Of a stretch of DNA of 64,000 bases, positions 51,650-60,526 are shown one piece after another. The position numbers and the translations under genes are program-made. Under the pieces are notes generated by a model that saw only the letters and a program-made list of their open reading frames with translations, ran no database searches and was not told where the DNA came from. How positions within the stretch are numbered: position 1 is the first letter of the stretch; each line of letters starts with the position of its first letter. Origin of the DNA: Candidatus Babeliales bacterium (lineage in GTDB: Bacteria > Babelota > Babeliae > Babelales > JABDEC01); contig JARLHJ010000012.1 in assembly GCA_031292305.1 (NCBI GenBank), forward strand, positions 1 through 64,000, given 5' to 3'.

Positions 51650-54382
51650 ATGGAAATAAAAAAGATAATATTTATTGTTTTGGTTGCATTTATTACCAGC
51701 GAAAACCTATTTGCTGCTGGCTTTAATTTAAATATAGTTAATAAAAGTACAAAAACGATTTGGGTACAATCGCAAAAAGATACACGTGTAGGGTATAATT
51801 ATATTCCAGGTAGTTTAATACCTGTTAACTCTAACATGACTCAAACTTTGTCTTCTGAAGTATCTAGTGTTCCTTATTATTTTTTCTATTCCAATGTAAG
51901 TAATGCTCCAAGTATGGCACAAATTACATTTGACGCATCAGGATTTACTGCAAATTCTAATCCCCTAGGATTTCCAATAAAAACTAACTATTTATATCAA
52001 TTTGATAATACTCAATTGACGCAAAAGCCAAGTGATTTTACAATTTATGTAACTGACCCTACTTGTAATTATAATGCGTCAGCGCCTGCTTGGGATTACA
52101 GTGTTGATAGTAATGGAAATGCTTCAAATTTTAAATGTGTTGCTCAGGAAAATTCAATAACTGCAGGTCATTTTAATTTTCAAAATAATACTAACCAAGA
52201 TGCCATTTCTATTACAGGATTTAATCCTGGTTTTGGGTCATGTACACCTGGTTTACCAACCGGAATAGCGCATGGCAATAGTGCTAGTTTTGATGCTTGG
52301 TGCACAATTAATTCTGCGGGCTCTATTCAATACACACCTATAGGTGGTAGTGCACAAACTATAAGTTTAAAAAATATAAATACAACAGATACATATTTTC
52401 AAATTACATTTAACCAAAGTAGTGTTACTTTAAATTCGGGTACAACTAGTGGAAGTTACCCTAATGCAATTGGTACATTTACATATGTATCACCGACTGC
52501 TACTGCATCAGTAACAACAACTTTGCCTGCAGTAACAACTCCCACACCGACACCAGTTGCAACCACACCTTCAATAAATTCAATATCAGTAGGGCATTTT
52601 AATTTTACAAATAATACCAAACAAGATGTAATTTCTATCAATGCATTTAATACAGGTGGGTCCTGCCCAGGACTTGGTTTACCAACAGGCATACAACATG
52701 GCAATAGTGCAGATTTAGATATTTGGTGTGCAATTAATGCCAATGGTTCAATTCAATACACACCTACTGGTGGAAGTGTACAAACAATAAGTTTAAAAAA
52801 TATAAATACAACAGATACATATTTCCAAGTTACATTTAGTCAGACTGGTGTAACTTTAAATTCAGGAAAAAGCAGTGGAAGTTACCCGAATGCAATTGGT
52901 ACATTTACGTATATATCACCAACTCCAACGGTTACCCCGGCGGTTACGGCACCTGTAACACCAGCGGTTACACCGACACCAACTGCAACTCCAATAGTAA
53001 CTCCAACTGCGATACCAGCAGCTACGCCTGTAGCACCAACACCTGCAGTAATACCAACAGTAACACCGACAGTAGCTCCAGCTTCGGTGCCAGCAGTTTC
53101 GCCTGCAGCACCAACACCGACACCAACCGTAACACAAACAGTAACTCCAGTTACGACACCAGCAGTTTCGCCTGCAGTAATAGCAATAACACAAGCAGCT
53201 GCACCTGCAGTAACAACTTCGTCTAGTACAACAATTAAGGCACCAGTGGATGTGCCTACGCAATCAATAGTATCAACTACAACTTCTTCACAAGTAGCAG
53301 ATTCAGAGCCGATTATATTTTTAACGCCAACATTGACTGAAGAACCAGTTGTAAACACACCTTCAAATAATTCCACATCTGTAGGACATTTTAATTTTAC
53401 AAATAATACCAAGCAAGATGTAATTTCTATTAATGCATTTAACACAGGTGGGTCATGCCCAGGACTTGGTTTGCCAACAGGCATACAACATGGCAATAGT
53501 GCAGATTTAGATGTATGGTGTAAAATTAATGCAAATGGCTTTATTCAATACACACTTACATCTGCAAGTGTACAAACAATAAGTTTAAAGAATATAAATT
53601 CAATAGATACATATTTCCAAGTCATATTTAACCAGACTGGTGCAACTTTAAGTTCGGGTACAAGTGCAGGAAGTTATCCTAATGCAATTGGTACATTTAC
53701 GTATGTGTCACCAAACGCAGCTGCTAATTCATCAAATGTTGTACCAATACCAACAATAAATACAACTTTGATTCCAGCAGTAACAGCAACAGCAGCTTCG
53801 GGAATTCTAACACCAACTGTTAGTTCTGCAACTCTATCGCCAGTAATTACAACGTCACCAACCACCGTTTCTAATGTTTCATCTGCATTACCAACGCTTC
53901 TATCAGAGTCTACAACTGCAATTCCTGTAACTTCTAATGATAGTGCTACCTCAGTATTGGGAGTGTCAACACCTATAGTTCCTTCAGTAGCTTCAGTACC
54001 ATTAGCATCAACTTTAGTACCTGCGCCGTTAACGCCAGCTTCCACACCTAAGGCTGCCTTAACTTCTGTAACTCCTATTAAAAAAGCTACTGTGGTTGCA
54101 AAGCCTAGTGTTGTATCAAAAAAACCTATTGTACCCGCTAAGCCTGTTGCAAAAAAACCACTTGTGTCAAAGAAACCAGTACCTGTTTTAAAAAAGCCTG
54201 TAGTAGCAAAAAAACCAATTGTAGTCGCAAGACCTGTAATTAAAGTAACTAATAGTGATGGTTGTAAATTAAGTGGTCAGTCTTGTAAGTGTTCAAATAC
54301 TGGATTATCTGGAACATGTAGTATAGGTGATGCTAAACCTGGTTTATATTGCCATTGTGACGAAGAAGAAGACGATTACTGA
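51650..54382 (+). CDS. Secreted surface protein with tandem GHFNF repeats and Pro/Thr linkers
   Basis: 910 residues. Signal peptide (1-22), an N-terminal domain (about 23-165) starting 'AGFNLNIVNKSTKTIWVQSQ', three copies of a 110-residue repeat that begins 'GHFNFxNNTxQDxISI' and ends 'GTFTYVSP' (about 172-282, 315-424, 579-688), a Thr/Pro/Ala-rich linker between the second and third copies (about 425-575), a second Ser/Thr/Pro linker (690-810), a Lys/Pro/Val region (810-870), and a Cys-rich acidic end ('CKLSGQSCKCSNTGLSGTC'). Highly similar in the first 165 residues to the next gene. AAGGGG precedes the ATG. Likely a host- or surface-binding adhesin. Confidence 0.85.
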   Translation: MEIKKIIFIVLVAFITSENLFAAGFNLNIVNKSTKTIWVQSQKDTRVGYNYIPGSLIPVNSNMTQTLSSEVSSVPYYFFYSNVSNAPSMAQITFDASGFTANSNPLGFPIKTNYLYQFDNTQLTQKPSDFTIYVTDPTCNYNASAPAWDYSVDSNGNASNFKCVAQENSITAGHFNFQNNTNQDAISITGFNPGFGSCTPGLPTGIAHGNSASFDAWCTINSAGSIQYTPIGGSAQTISLKNINTTDTYFQITFNQSSVTLNSGTTSGSYPNAIGTFTYVSPTATASVTTTLPAVTTPTPTPVATTPSINSISVGHFNFTNNTKQDVISINAFNTGGSCPGLGLPTGIQHGNSADLDIWCAINANGSIQYTPTGGSVQTISLKNINTTDTYFQVTFSQTGVTLNSGKSSGSYPNAIGTFTYISPTPTVTPAVTAPVTPAVTPTPTATPIVTPTAIPAATPVAPTPAVIPTVTPTVAPASVPAVSPAAPTPTPTVTQTVTPVTTPAVSPAVIAITQAAAPAVTTSSSTTIKAPVDVPTQSIVSTTTSSQVADSEPIIFLTPTLTEEPVVNTPSNNSTSVGHFNFTNNTKQDVISINAFNTGGSCPGLGLPTGIQHGNSADLDVWCKINANGFIQYTLTSASVQTISLKNINSIDTYFQVIFNQTGATLSSGTSAGSYPNAIGTFTYVSPNAAANSSNVVPIPTINTTLIPAVTATAASGILTPTVSSATLSPVITTSPTTVSNVSSALPTLLSESTTAIPVTSNDSATSVLGVSTPIVPSVASVPLASTLVPAPLTPASTPKAALTSVTPIKKATVVAKPSVVSKKPIVPAKPVAKKPLVSKKPVPVLKKPVVAKKPIVVARPVIKVTNSDGCKLSGQSCKCSNTGLSGTCSIGDAKPGLYCHCDEEEDDY
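52165..53713 (+). repeat. Three imperfect ~330-base repeats within the surface protein gene
   Basis: Copies at about 52165-52494, 52592-52920 and 53384-53713. Copies two and three are nearly identical over their first 60 codons, which points to recent duplication or gene conversion; copy one has drifted. Antisense open frames over these repeats come from the low-complexity linkers and are not genes. Confidence 0.85.
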
Positions 54383-54514
54383 TAAGTTGCAAAAGAAGAC
54401 GACTTTGATCAAAAAAAGCCTAACTGAATAAATTATTAAAAAATGCATTACAAACACTTGTTTTATATATTTTAACTATGTTACTCTTAAATAAAAAGTA
54501 AAAAGGGGTAAAGT

Positions 54515-55756
54515 ATGAAATTTATAAATAAGATTTTCCTACTAGGTTGTTTAGGTGTATATGGCTTAAATGGCGCTGGTTTTAATTTAAATATAGTTAA
54601 TAAAAGTACAAAAACTATTTGGGTGCAATCTCAAAAAGACGTACGCGTGGGGTATAATTATACTCCAGGTAGTTTAATACCTGTTAATTCTAATATGACT
54701 CAAACTTTGTATTCTGAAGTGCCTAGTGTTCCTTATTATTTTTTTTATTCCAATGCAAGTAAGGCTCCAAGTATGGCACAAATTACCTTTGATTCAACAG
54801 GATTTACTGCAAGTTCTAATCCAATAGGATTTCCAATAAAAACTAATTATATATATAAATTTGATAATACTAAATTGGTACAAAAGCCAAGTGATTTTAC
54901 CATTTATATTAGTGATCCTAAATGTAGTTATACATCAGCTTCTGCGGTATGGGATTATAATGTTGATGGTGCTGGAAATGCTTCTGGTTTTACTTGTGTA
55001 ACGCCTCCAATAGCCAATGGGCATTTTAATTTTATAAATAACACAGCCGATACAATTTCTATAACAAAATTTAATTCAGGTGCTGGATCATGTACTCCTG
55101 GTTTACCACAAGGTATACAGCCTGGAAATAGCGCAAGTTTTGATGCTTGGTGCCCAATTAATACAAATGGATCTATTGAATTTACGCCAGTGGGCGGCAA
55201 AGCTCAATCAATTGATTTAAAAAAACTGAATACAGATACATACTTTCAAATAAAATTTGATAAAAGTAGTAGTATTGTAACATTAAATTCTGGTACAGAT
55301 GGAAAAACTTATTCAAATCTTGTTACTAGCGTTGCTTATACGCCAGCGCCCCTATCAGCTCTTAATCCTAATTTTACTACAGGGTCTATTAATGGAAAAT
55401 TTAAATATCAAAATGATACAAATGATAAAATAACAATTAAGAGTATTACAAATTGTAGTCCTTGGATGCCAATGTTAAATCCGGGTGATGCTCCATCAAC
55501 AGATTATTGGGGTTGTTCATTTACTAGTCCAATTAGTACGATTACCTATACAACAAGCAAAGATGGTTCAGCAAGTAATACTATAAGAAAAATCACTTTT
55601 TCTAATCTTTTTTCTACAGATAAAGATTTTCGTATTAGGTTTGCAGATAGAGTTTATTTAGAATCCGGACCGGTAGGTACAGGTGTGGCTTCTGATGCTA
55701 ATAAAACTATAGCATGGCCTCGTATATTAGCTTCTACAGTTTATCCTGCATCATAA
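54515..55756 (+). CDS. Secreted surface protein, shorter paralogue of the preceding gene
   Basis: 413 residues: signal peptide (1-20), N-domain (22-170) about 85-90% identical to the preceding protein's N-domain ('AGFNLNIVNKSTKTIWVQSQ'), one GHFNF-type repeat (about 170-280), and a further related domain starting 'GKFKYQNDTNDKITIKSI' (about 293-410). It lacks the Thr/Pro linkers and Cys-rich tail. AAAAGGGG precedes the ATG. A tandem duplicate of the upstream gene; ends at a palindromic terminator. Confidence 0.85.
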   Translation: MKFINKIFLLGCLGVYGLNGAGFNLNIVNKSTKTIWVQSQKDVRVGYNYTPGSLIPVNSNMTQTLYSEVPSVPYYFFYSNASKAPSMAQITFDSTGFTASSNPIGFPIKTNYIYKFDNTKLVQKPSDFTIYISDPKCSYTSASAVWDYNVDGAGNASGFTCVTPPIANGHFNFINNTADTISITKFNSGAGSCTPGLPQGIQPGNSASFDAWCPINTNGSIEFTPVGGKAQSIDLKKLNTDTYFQIKFDKSSSIVTLNSGTDGKTYSNLVTSVAYTPAPLSALNPNFTTGSINGKFKYQNDTNDKITIKSITNCSPWMPMLNPGDAPSTDYWGCSFTSPISTITYTTSKDGSASNTIRKITFSNLFSTDKDFRIRFADRVYLESGPVGTGVASDANKTIAWPRILASTVYPAS

Positions 55757-55778
55757 TGTATTAGAGCTTATAAATTAC

Positions 55779-55814
55779 TAAGGGATTGATATTAAATTTA
55801 ATATCAATCCCTTA
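55779..55814. terminator. Perfect 36-base palindromic terminator
   Basis: TAAGGGATTGATATTAAA followed by its exact reverse complement; A/T-rich outside on both sides. Separates convergent genes. Confidence 0.8.
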
Positions 55815-55819
55815 TAAGT

Positions 55820-56080
55820 TTAATCTTTTTTGTGAATCTCAGATCTGTTGTGAATTATAGATTGATTTTTTTTAGATAAATAACTGTTTAATAAAGCTAT
55901 AAATTTGCTAAACAATCCACCTAAATATATGCCATAAATTGTTAAAACAAAGCCTGTTATTAAAAGAGGGTAATATAAAATTTTCATTAAAAAACCTGAA
56001 ATGAAAAGCAATATTGATACCCCAATTAAAACTAAAAATGAACCTTTATAGCTATCTGGTAAATTGTTTAAAAAATTCAT
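55820..56080 (-). CDS. Small twin membrane protein, copy 2
   Basis: 86 residues with two helices ('FLVLIGVSILLFISGFLMKILYYPLLITGFVLTIYGIYL') and a basic tail. It is a paralogue of the next gene upstream (56101-56352), with 20 bases between, sharing 'FLVLIGV..LLFISG...KIL.YPLLI.G....YG.Y'. A pattern like that of HdeD/DUF308 halves, but too short to assign. Function unknown. Confidence 0.75.
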   Translation of the reverse strand: MNFLNNLPDSYKGSFLVLIGVSILLFISGFLMKILYYPLLITGFVLTIYGIYLGGLFSKFIALLNSYLSKKNQSIIHNRSEIHKKD

Positions 56081-56100
56081 AAATTCCTTTATCTAATTAT

Positions 56101-56352
56101 TTATTTTTTATGTTCGTGGCTTTTATGATGAGATGATTTACTTTTAGGTAAGTATTTATTTAATACCTTAACATTATCAAAAACTTCGCATTCATATAAA
56201 CCATAAACAACGAATCCAATTCCAGCTATTAACAATGGATAAAATAAAATTTTAGTAATAATACCAGAAATGAAAAGCAAGAATGTTACGCCAATTAAGA
56301 CTAAAAATAATCCGTGTTGTGCTTGTTTAGATAAGTTCTTGAATGAGTTCAT
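56101..56352 (-). CDS. Small twin membrane protein, copy 1
   Basis: 83 residues with two helices and a His/Lys-rich tail ('KSKSSHHKSHEHKK') that could bind metal. Paralogue of the gene at 55820-56080; the tails differ, so the pair may form a hetero-oligomer. AAAGGAG precedes the ATG. Function unknown. Confidence 0.75.
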   Translation of the reverse strand: MNSFKNLSKQAQHGLFLVLIGVTFLLFISGIITKILFYPLLIAGIGFVVYGLYECEVFDNVKVLNKYLPKSKSSHHKSHEHKK

Positions 56353-56416
56353 GAGATCTCCTTTATATAATATAAATATATTTCGTAGTATATATCTAAA
56401 GATTTTCGAATTGCAA

Positions 56417-56956
56417 CTAATTTTTAAAAAAGCCTTCTAAGGGCCATGTATTCGAGAAATCAAGATGGCTATCTTGCATAGGTTTATGGTACACAAGAAA
56501 ATAAATTTTAGGGACTTTAATATCATTTTCTCTTAATGTTTTTAACAAACCTTCAATTAACATTAATTTTTGATAAGTTGAATGGTCTTCAATAAGTAAA
56601 TTTCTATCGAATGATAAAAAAAGTTCGTTTGAAGCTTCTGATATTAGAGCTGTTTGCAAGAAAATCTTTTCAATTATTTTCTCTTCATCTAACAAATTAA
56701 GCCAACTATTTAAGATATGTTGTACATTGTCTTGTAAATTTGCAGATACTAAAATAGTTGTAGTTTCATTTATCCACTTATTATTGTTCCAATAAAATAG
56801 TTTAATTCTTTTTTTGGTAGCTAAATTATTATCTTCTTTAAAGGCTATTGTTTTTGTAGGCCATCTAAAAATTATAAAATCATTTTGAATACCGAAAAAT
56901 ATTGTACCCAAAATTAAAAATATAAATGAATGGGACAGATATTTAAATTTATTCAT
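56417..56956 (-). CDS. GerMN-like domain protein
   Basis: The ATG at 56956 has AGG upstream and lies inside the end of the amidase gene. The 179-residue product has an N-terminal hydrophobic anchor (about 5-25) and a domain that fits the GerMN pattern: 'RIKLFYWNNNKWINETTTI', a helical part with 'VQHILNSWLNLL', 'LFLSFDRNLL', and 'LIEGLLKTLREND' then 'YFLVYHKPMQDSHLDFSNTWP'. GerMN domains bind cell-wall or envelope targets and often sit next to amidases, as here. Assignment by pattern only. Confidence 0.65.
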   Translation of the reverse strand: MNKFKYLSHSFIFLILGTIFFGIQNDFIIFRWPTKTIAFKEDNNLATKKRIKLFYWNNNKWINETTTILVSANLQDNVQHILNSWLNLLDEEKIIEKIFLQTALISEASNELFLSFDRNLLIEDHSTYQKLMLIEGLLKTLRENDIKVPKIYFLVYHKPMQDSHLDFSNTWPLEGFFKN

Positions 56957-57620
56957 ATAACCTGCTTGGCACATATGGGCTAAGTATTGGTTGTAAAGCT
57001 AAAAGTACAGGTTCTACGAAATTTTTGTAATCGTTTGAATTTTTTAATCCCGCTTCTAAAGCAATTGCAGGTGCTTTAATTCCAACCAAGGGTTTAAAGG
57101 GAATGCCTAATAAGTATTTAAAATCAAATTGATTATTTTTTTCTAATATTTGTTTCATTTTATTTGTGTAATCTAATGTTTTATTAACATTAATTAAATG
57201 TGCATTATTATAATTTATAAAACTAATATTAGATGGTAATTGCATATAAAAGGGTTCATTAAGGTAATGGTATAAATATAATTTTGGTCTTACGTCAGTT
57301 TCTTTATAAAAATGAATGCTTAAATAAAAATCTACATCTAATCTGTTTGCAAAATTAGCATTCTGTAAAAATTCTAAAGTTTCGCCAGGTACACGTGTTA
57401 ATATTACACGTACATTTTGGTAGTTTGCTTCAATGCTCTTTTTTAGCTCTTGTGCAAATTGTAGAGTTATACCACGCTCAAAGCTATCATTTAATGTGCG
57501 TCCTGCATCTTTAGCATCACCTGCTGGGTCTAGCATTATTGTAAATGTTTTAGGTTGATAATAATCAAAGCTAAATAGGGGAAGGAATATAAGAAAAATT
57601 AAAAGTTTTTTTATCTGCAT
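56949..57620 (-). CDS. Amidase_3-type protein with a missing zinc histidine
   Basis: 223 residues: signal peptide (1-18) and an N-acetylmuramoyl-L-alanine amidase fold. Expected motifs can be followed: 'TIMLDPAGDAKDAGR' in place of 'DPGHGG', 'SFERGITLQFAQELK' (Glu48), 'NANFANRLDVDFYLSIHF' (His103) and 'APAIALEAGLKN' (Glu189). The first zinc ligand, the His of GHGG, is Gly34. The other ligands remain. Either the metal site is changed or the protein only binds wall or another polymer. It overlaps the end of the recD2-like gene upstream by 10 bases and the GerMN-like gene downstream by 8 bases. Confidence 0.8.
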   Translation of the reverse strand: MQIKKLLIFLIFLPLFSFDYYQPKTFTIMLDPAGDAKDAGRTLNDSFERGITLQFAQELKKSIEANYQNVRVILTRVPGETLEFLQNANFANRLDVDFYLSIHFYKETDVRPKLYLYHYLNEPFYMQLPSNISFINYNNAHLINVNKTLDYTNKMKQILEKNNQFDFKYLLGIPFKPLVGIKAPAIALEAGLKNSNDYKNFVEPVLLALQPILSPYVPSRLYE

Positions 57621-59809
57621 ACTAAATCTGTTGTTAAAAATTCTTTAAGAAACGTTTTGCGTTTAACGCTTTTGTTGTTTTTAATAGCCATAGCCATAGC
57701 TTTAACCTGTCCTATAAATATACACAATTTTTTTGCTCTTGTAATTGCAGTATATATTAAATTTCTTTGTAGCAATGCAAAATGCTGTGTAAATATAGGG
57801 ATTATAACAGCCTGGAATTCAGATCCTTGGCTTTTATGGATAGAAATAGCATAAGCCAATGTAATTTCATCTAATTCGTCAAAATCGTATTCAATTTCGC
57901 GTTCATAATATTTAATAAGAAGTTTTTTATCTTCAGTATTTATATTTTCTACGTTGCCAATATCGCCATTAAAAACTAATTTCTCATAGTTATTTTTGAT
58001 TTGCATTACGCGATCACCAATTTTATAAGTATAACCAAAATTAGAAACTTGTGGTCCTTCAGTTGGGGGATTTAAAATTGATTGTAATTGTATATTTAAG
58101 TTTTGTGTTCCAACAATTCCTTTATTCATAGGAACTAGCGTCATAGCTTGTGATGGTAGTATATGAAATTGTGCTAAAGTCTTGGCCATTATGCCTTTTA
58201 AATGATCTATTGCTTTTAATGGGTCTTCTTCTTTTATAAAGAAAAAATCTTTTTTAGTATCCGGTAAAAATGTAGTTGGAAATTCGCCTTTATTTATTCT
58301 ATGCGCGTTTAAAATAATTAAACTATTTTTTGCTTGTCTAAAAATTTGTACTAATTTAATGCAAGTTATTTTATTACTTTGTATTAAATCATTTAAAAAG
58401 TTGCCAGCACCTACTGCAGGTAATTGGTCTACATCACCTATTAAAATTAAATGTGCATTTAGTGGAATCGCTTTTAAAATAGAATTAGCCAAAAAAATAT
58501 CAATCATCGATGCTTCATCAATAATTAAGAAATCTAAGCTTAAGCTATTTTTTTCATTATGTGCAAAACCCATAGTCTTAAAATCAAATTCTAGCAATCT
58601 ATGAATTGTTAAAGCAAACCTTCCAGTGCTTTCCATCATACGCTTGGTTGCTCTTCCAGTTGGTGCTGCTAATTTATATTTAACTTTTTGTTCATCTAAA
58701 GTATTTAATAATTTTTTTATTAACGTTGTTTTACCTGTTCCAGGCCCACCTGTAATTATAGTTACTTTATTTCGCATGCAAGCTAGTATGCCTGCTTTTT
58801 GATCTTCGTTTAATTCTACGCCACTTGTGTCATTGTCTAAGCTTTGCGAAATTGCATTCATATCAAATCTATTTCCCTGATCCGCTTGGGATATATCTGC
58901 GGCGTGATAGGATAATAAATTCTGTATTTTTGTAGCTACATTTTTTTCTGAATGATAATATTTGCTTAATGTAACATAATGCTTATCTAGGTGAGTTAAC
59001 AATTTAATCTTATCTTCTTCATATAATTGGTGCATAGCCAATTTAAGTAAAGCTGCGTTTTCCGTTTGTTCTAATTCAAGCAGCATACAAGATTTATCTT
59101 TAAGTTCTTGCACTTCTACATATAGATGGCCATTGCCAACTTCAGAGGTGATAGCAAAAGTAATACCGGATTTAATACGTTTTACAGAATTTCTTTCAAT
59201 TCCCATCTTAAGTGCAATCTGATCAGCAGTTTTAAATCCGACACCCCAAATTTCATCAGCTATTCTATAAGGGTTTTCGGTCATCACCGCAATAGAATTT
59301 TGTTCATATTTTTTGTATATTTTAGTTGCATATGATGTTGATATTCCACGTTCTTGCAAGAATATCATAACATTAGAAATCTCACGTTGAGATTTAAAAG
59401 ATTCAATTATTTGTTCAACACGTCTTTGGCCTATTCCGCCAACTTCTTTTAGTCTGTCAGGCTCATTTTCTATAATTTCTAAGACAGATTGTCCAAAATG
59501 ATTAACCAGTCTTTCTGCATATTTTGGGCCTATGCCTTTAATTAAACCAGAACCCAGATATTTTTTAATTCCTAAGATACTTGTCGGAACAACATTAATA
59601 CATTGGGCGACTTCAAATTGTCGCCCAAATTTAGGATGAAAAATCCAATTTCCAGAAAGTAAAACTTCAGTTCCTGGTTGTAAGTTTGGAATGTAGCCTT
59701 TAGCTGTAATAAATTCATCAGTTTTAACTTGAATGTTAAAAATAACAAATCCATTATCATTATTTTGAAATAAAGTTTTTTCTACAGATCCGCGAAGTTC
59801 TACATTCAT
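57611..59809 (-). CDS. recD2: RecD2-like superfamily 1B DNA helicase
   Basis: ATP-dependent 5'-3' helicase for recombination and repair, independent of RecBC. The 732 residues hold an N-terminal OB-like and helix-hairpin-helix region ('LIKGIGPKYAERLV', 'LKEVGGIGQRRVEQI'), Walker A 'ITGGPGTGKTTLIKKLL', motif II 'IIDEASMIDIFL', motif III 'GDVDQLPAVGAGNFL', and the C-terminal 'AISIHKSQGSEFQAVI' and 'LIYTAITRAKKLCIFIG'. Length and order match RecD2 of Deinococcus and Bacillus. No RecB/RecC gene is nearby. The amidase follows with a 10-base overlap. Confidence 0.95.
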   Translation of the reverse strand: MNVELRGSVEKTLFQNNDNGFVIFNIQVKTDEFITAKGYIPNLQPGTEVLLSGNWIFHPKFGRQFEVAQCINVVPTSILGIKKYLGSGLIKGIGPKYAERLVNHFGQSVLEIIENEPDRLKEVGGIGQRRVEQIIESFKSQREISNVMIFLQERGISTSYATKIYKKYEQNSIAVMTENPYRIADEIWGVGFKTADQIALKMGIERNSVKRIKSGITFAITSEVGNGHLYVEVQELKDKSCMLLELEQTENAALLKLAMHQLYEEDKIKLLTHLDKHYVTLSKYYHSEKNVATKIQNLLSYHAADISQADQGNRFDMNAISQSLDNDTSGVELNEDQKAGILACMRNKVTIITGGPGTGKTTLIKKLLNTLDEQKVKYKLAAPTGRATKRMMESTGRFALTIHRLLEFDFKTMGFAHNEKNSLSLDFLIIDEASMIDIFLANSILKAIPLNAHLILIGDVDQLPAVGAGNFLNDLIQSNKITCIKLVQIFRQAKNSLIILNAHRINKGEFPTTFLPDTKKDFFFIKEEDPLKAIDHLKGIMAKTLAQFHILPSQAMTLVPMNKGIVGTQNLNIQLQSILNPPTEGPQVSNFGYTYKIGDRVMQIKNNYEKLVFNGDIGNVENINTEDKKLLIKYYEREIEYDFDELDEITLAYAISIHKSQGSEFQAVIIPIFTQHFALLQRNLIYTAITRAKKLCIFIGQVKAMAMAIKNNKSVKRKTFLKEFLTTDLVCR

Positions 59810-59815
59810 GTGATA

Positions 59816-60457
59816 TTATTTGCTATACTTTAATTTAAATTGTGCAAAAGCTTTTGGGCAGCTAAAAATTAAATCCCCTAAAAACATATTGACATGATTT
59901 AAAAATATATCAAATTCTTTCAAGCTTTTTACTTTAGTTGCAAACACTTCTTCTTCTTTTCCTAAAGGGGTGTTAATCCATTCAAAACATAAGCTTTTTT
60001 TAATTTTTCTTTTGTTAAATGATTGCTGTATCAAGTCAACCACTAAAGACTTTGTCCATGCAATTCGTTCAATAAATTCTTGAGTAGTATCTAAAAATTC
60101 TTTTTTTACAGCTTCTAAGGCAGTATGAATATCTTTAGATTTTGCAGCATTGGGTTCTTTATTCAATTCTTCTTCGAATTTAACTAAAGCGCCCATATCA
60201 TATCTTTTCCCATCAAAAAGATAATTGCCAACTCTTTGTTTGGTTTTTAGATCTAATTCTCCATATATCATATCTTTTATTTTTGATCTAACTAGGATAA
60301 TTTGCTTGATTGCAGTCGCATCAAGGGCATTAGTAATACCATCTAAACCTTGAATTTCACGGCCTATTAGTTTTACATAAGAATCGGGTTTTTTAGGTGC
60401 ATCAGCCAGTATAGGTAGTGATAATAATAACATGACAAAAATCAACGCTTGTTTCAT
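59816..60457 (-). CDS. Secreted helical protein, unknown function
   Basis: The ATG at 60457 has AAAGGAG upstream, giving 213 residues with a signal peptide (1-18, 'LIFVMLLLSLPILADA'). Mature part is helical and charged; two Cys near the end ('SLCFEW', 'IFSCPK'). It ends 6 bases before the recD2 start, so it may lead that operon. No family recognised. Confidence 0.75.
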   Translation of the reverse strand: MKQALIFVMLLLSLPILADAPKKPDSYVKLIGREIQGLDGITNALDATAIKQIILVRSKIKDMIYGELDLKTKQRVGNYLFDGKRYDMGALVKFEEELNKEPNAAKSKDIHTALEAVKKEFLDTTQEFIERIAWTKSLVVDLIQQSFNKRKIKKSLCFEWINTPLGKEEEVFATKVKSLKEFDIFLNHVNMFLGDLIFSCPKAFAQFKLKYSK

Positions 60458-60526
60458 GAATGCTCCTTTTATTAGTACATACAATAACTCACGCTAAATT
60501 TTGCAAAATTAATTGGTTAAAAGCAA

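Noticed and set aside
52456-54045. Long antisense open frames over the surface protein gene
   Set aside because: They come from Thr/Pro/Ala and GHFNF repeats read backwards, and give low-complexity Val/Gly/Ala chains without ribosome-binding sites.
51650-55756. Possible CRISPR or tandem-repeat array
   Set aside because: The repeats are 330-base coding repeats with unequal linkers, not short direct repeats with unique spacers. No cas gene is present.
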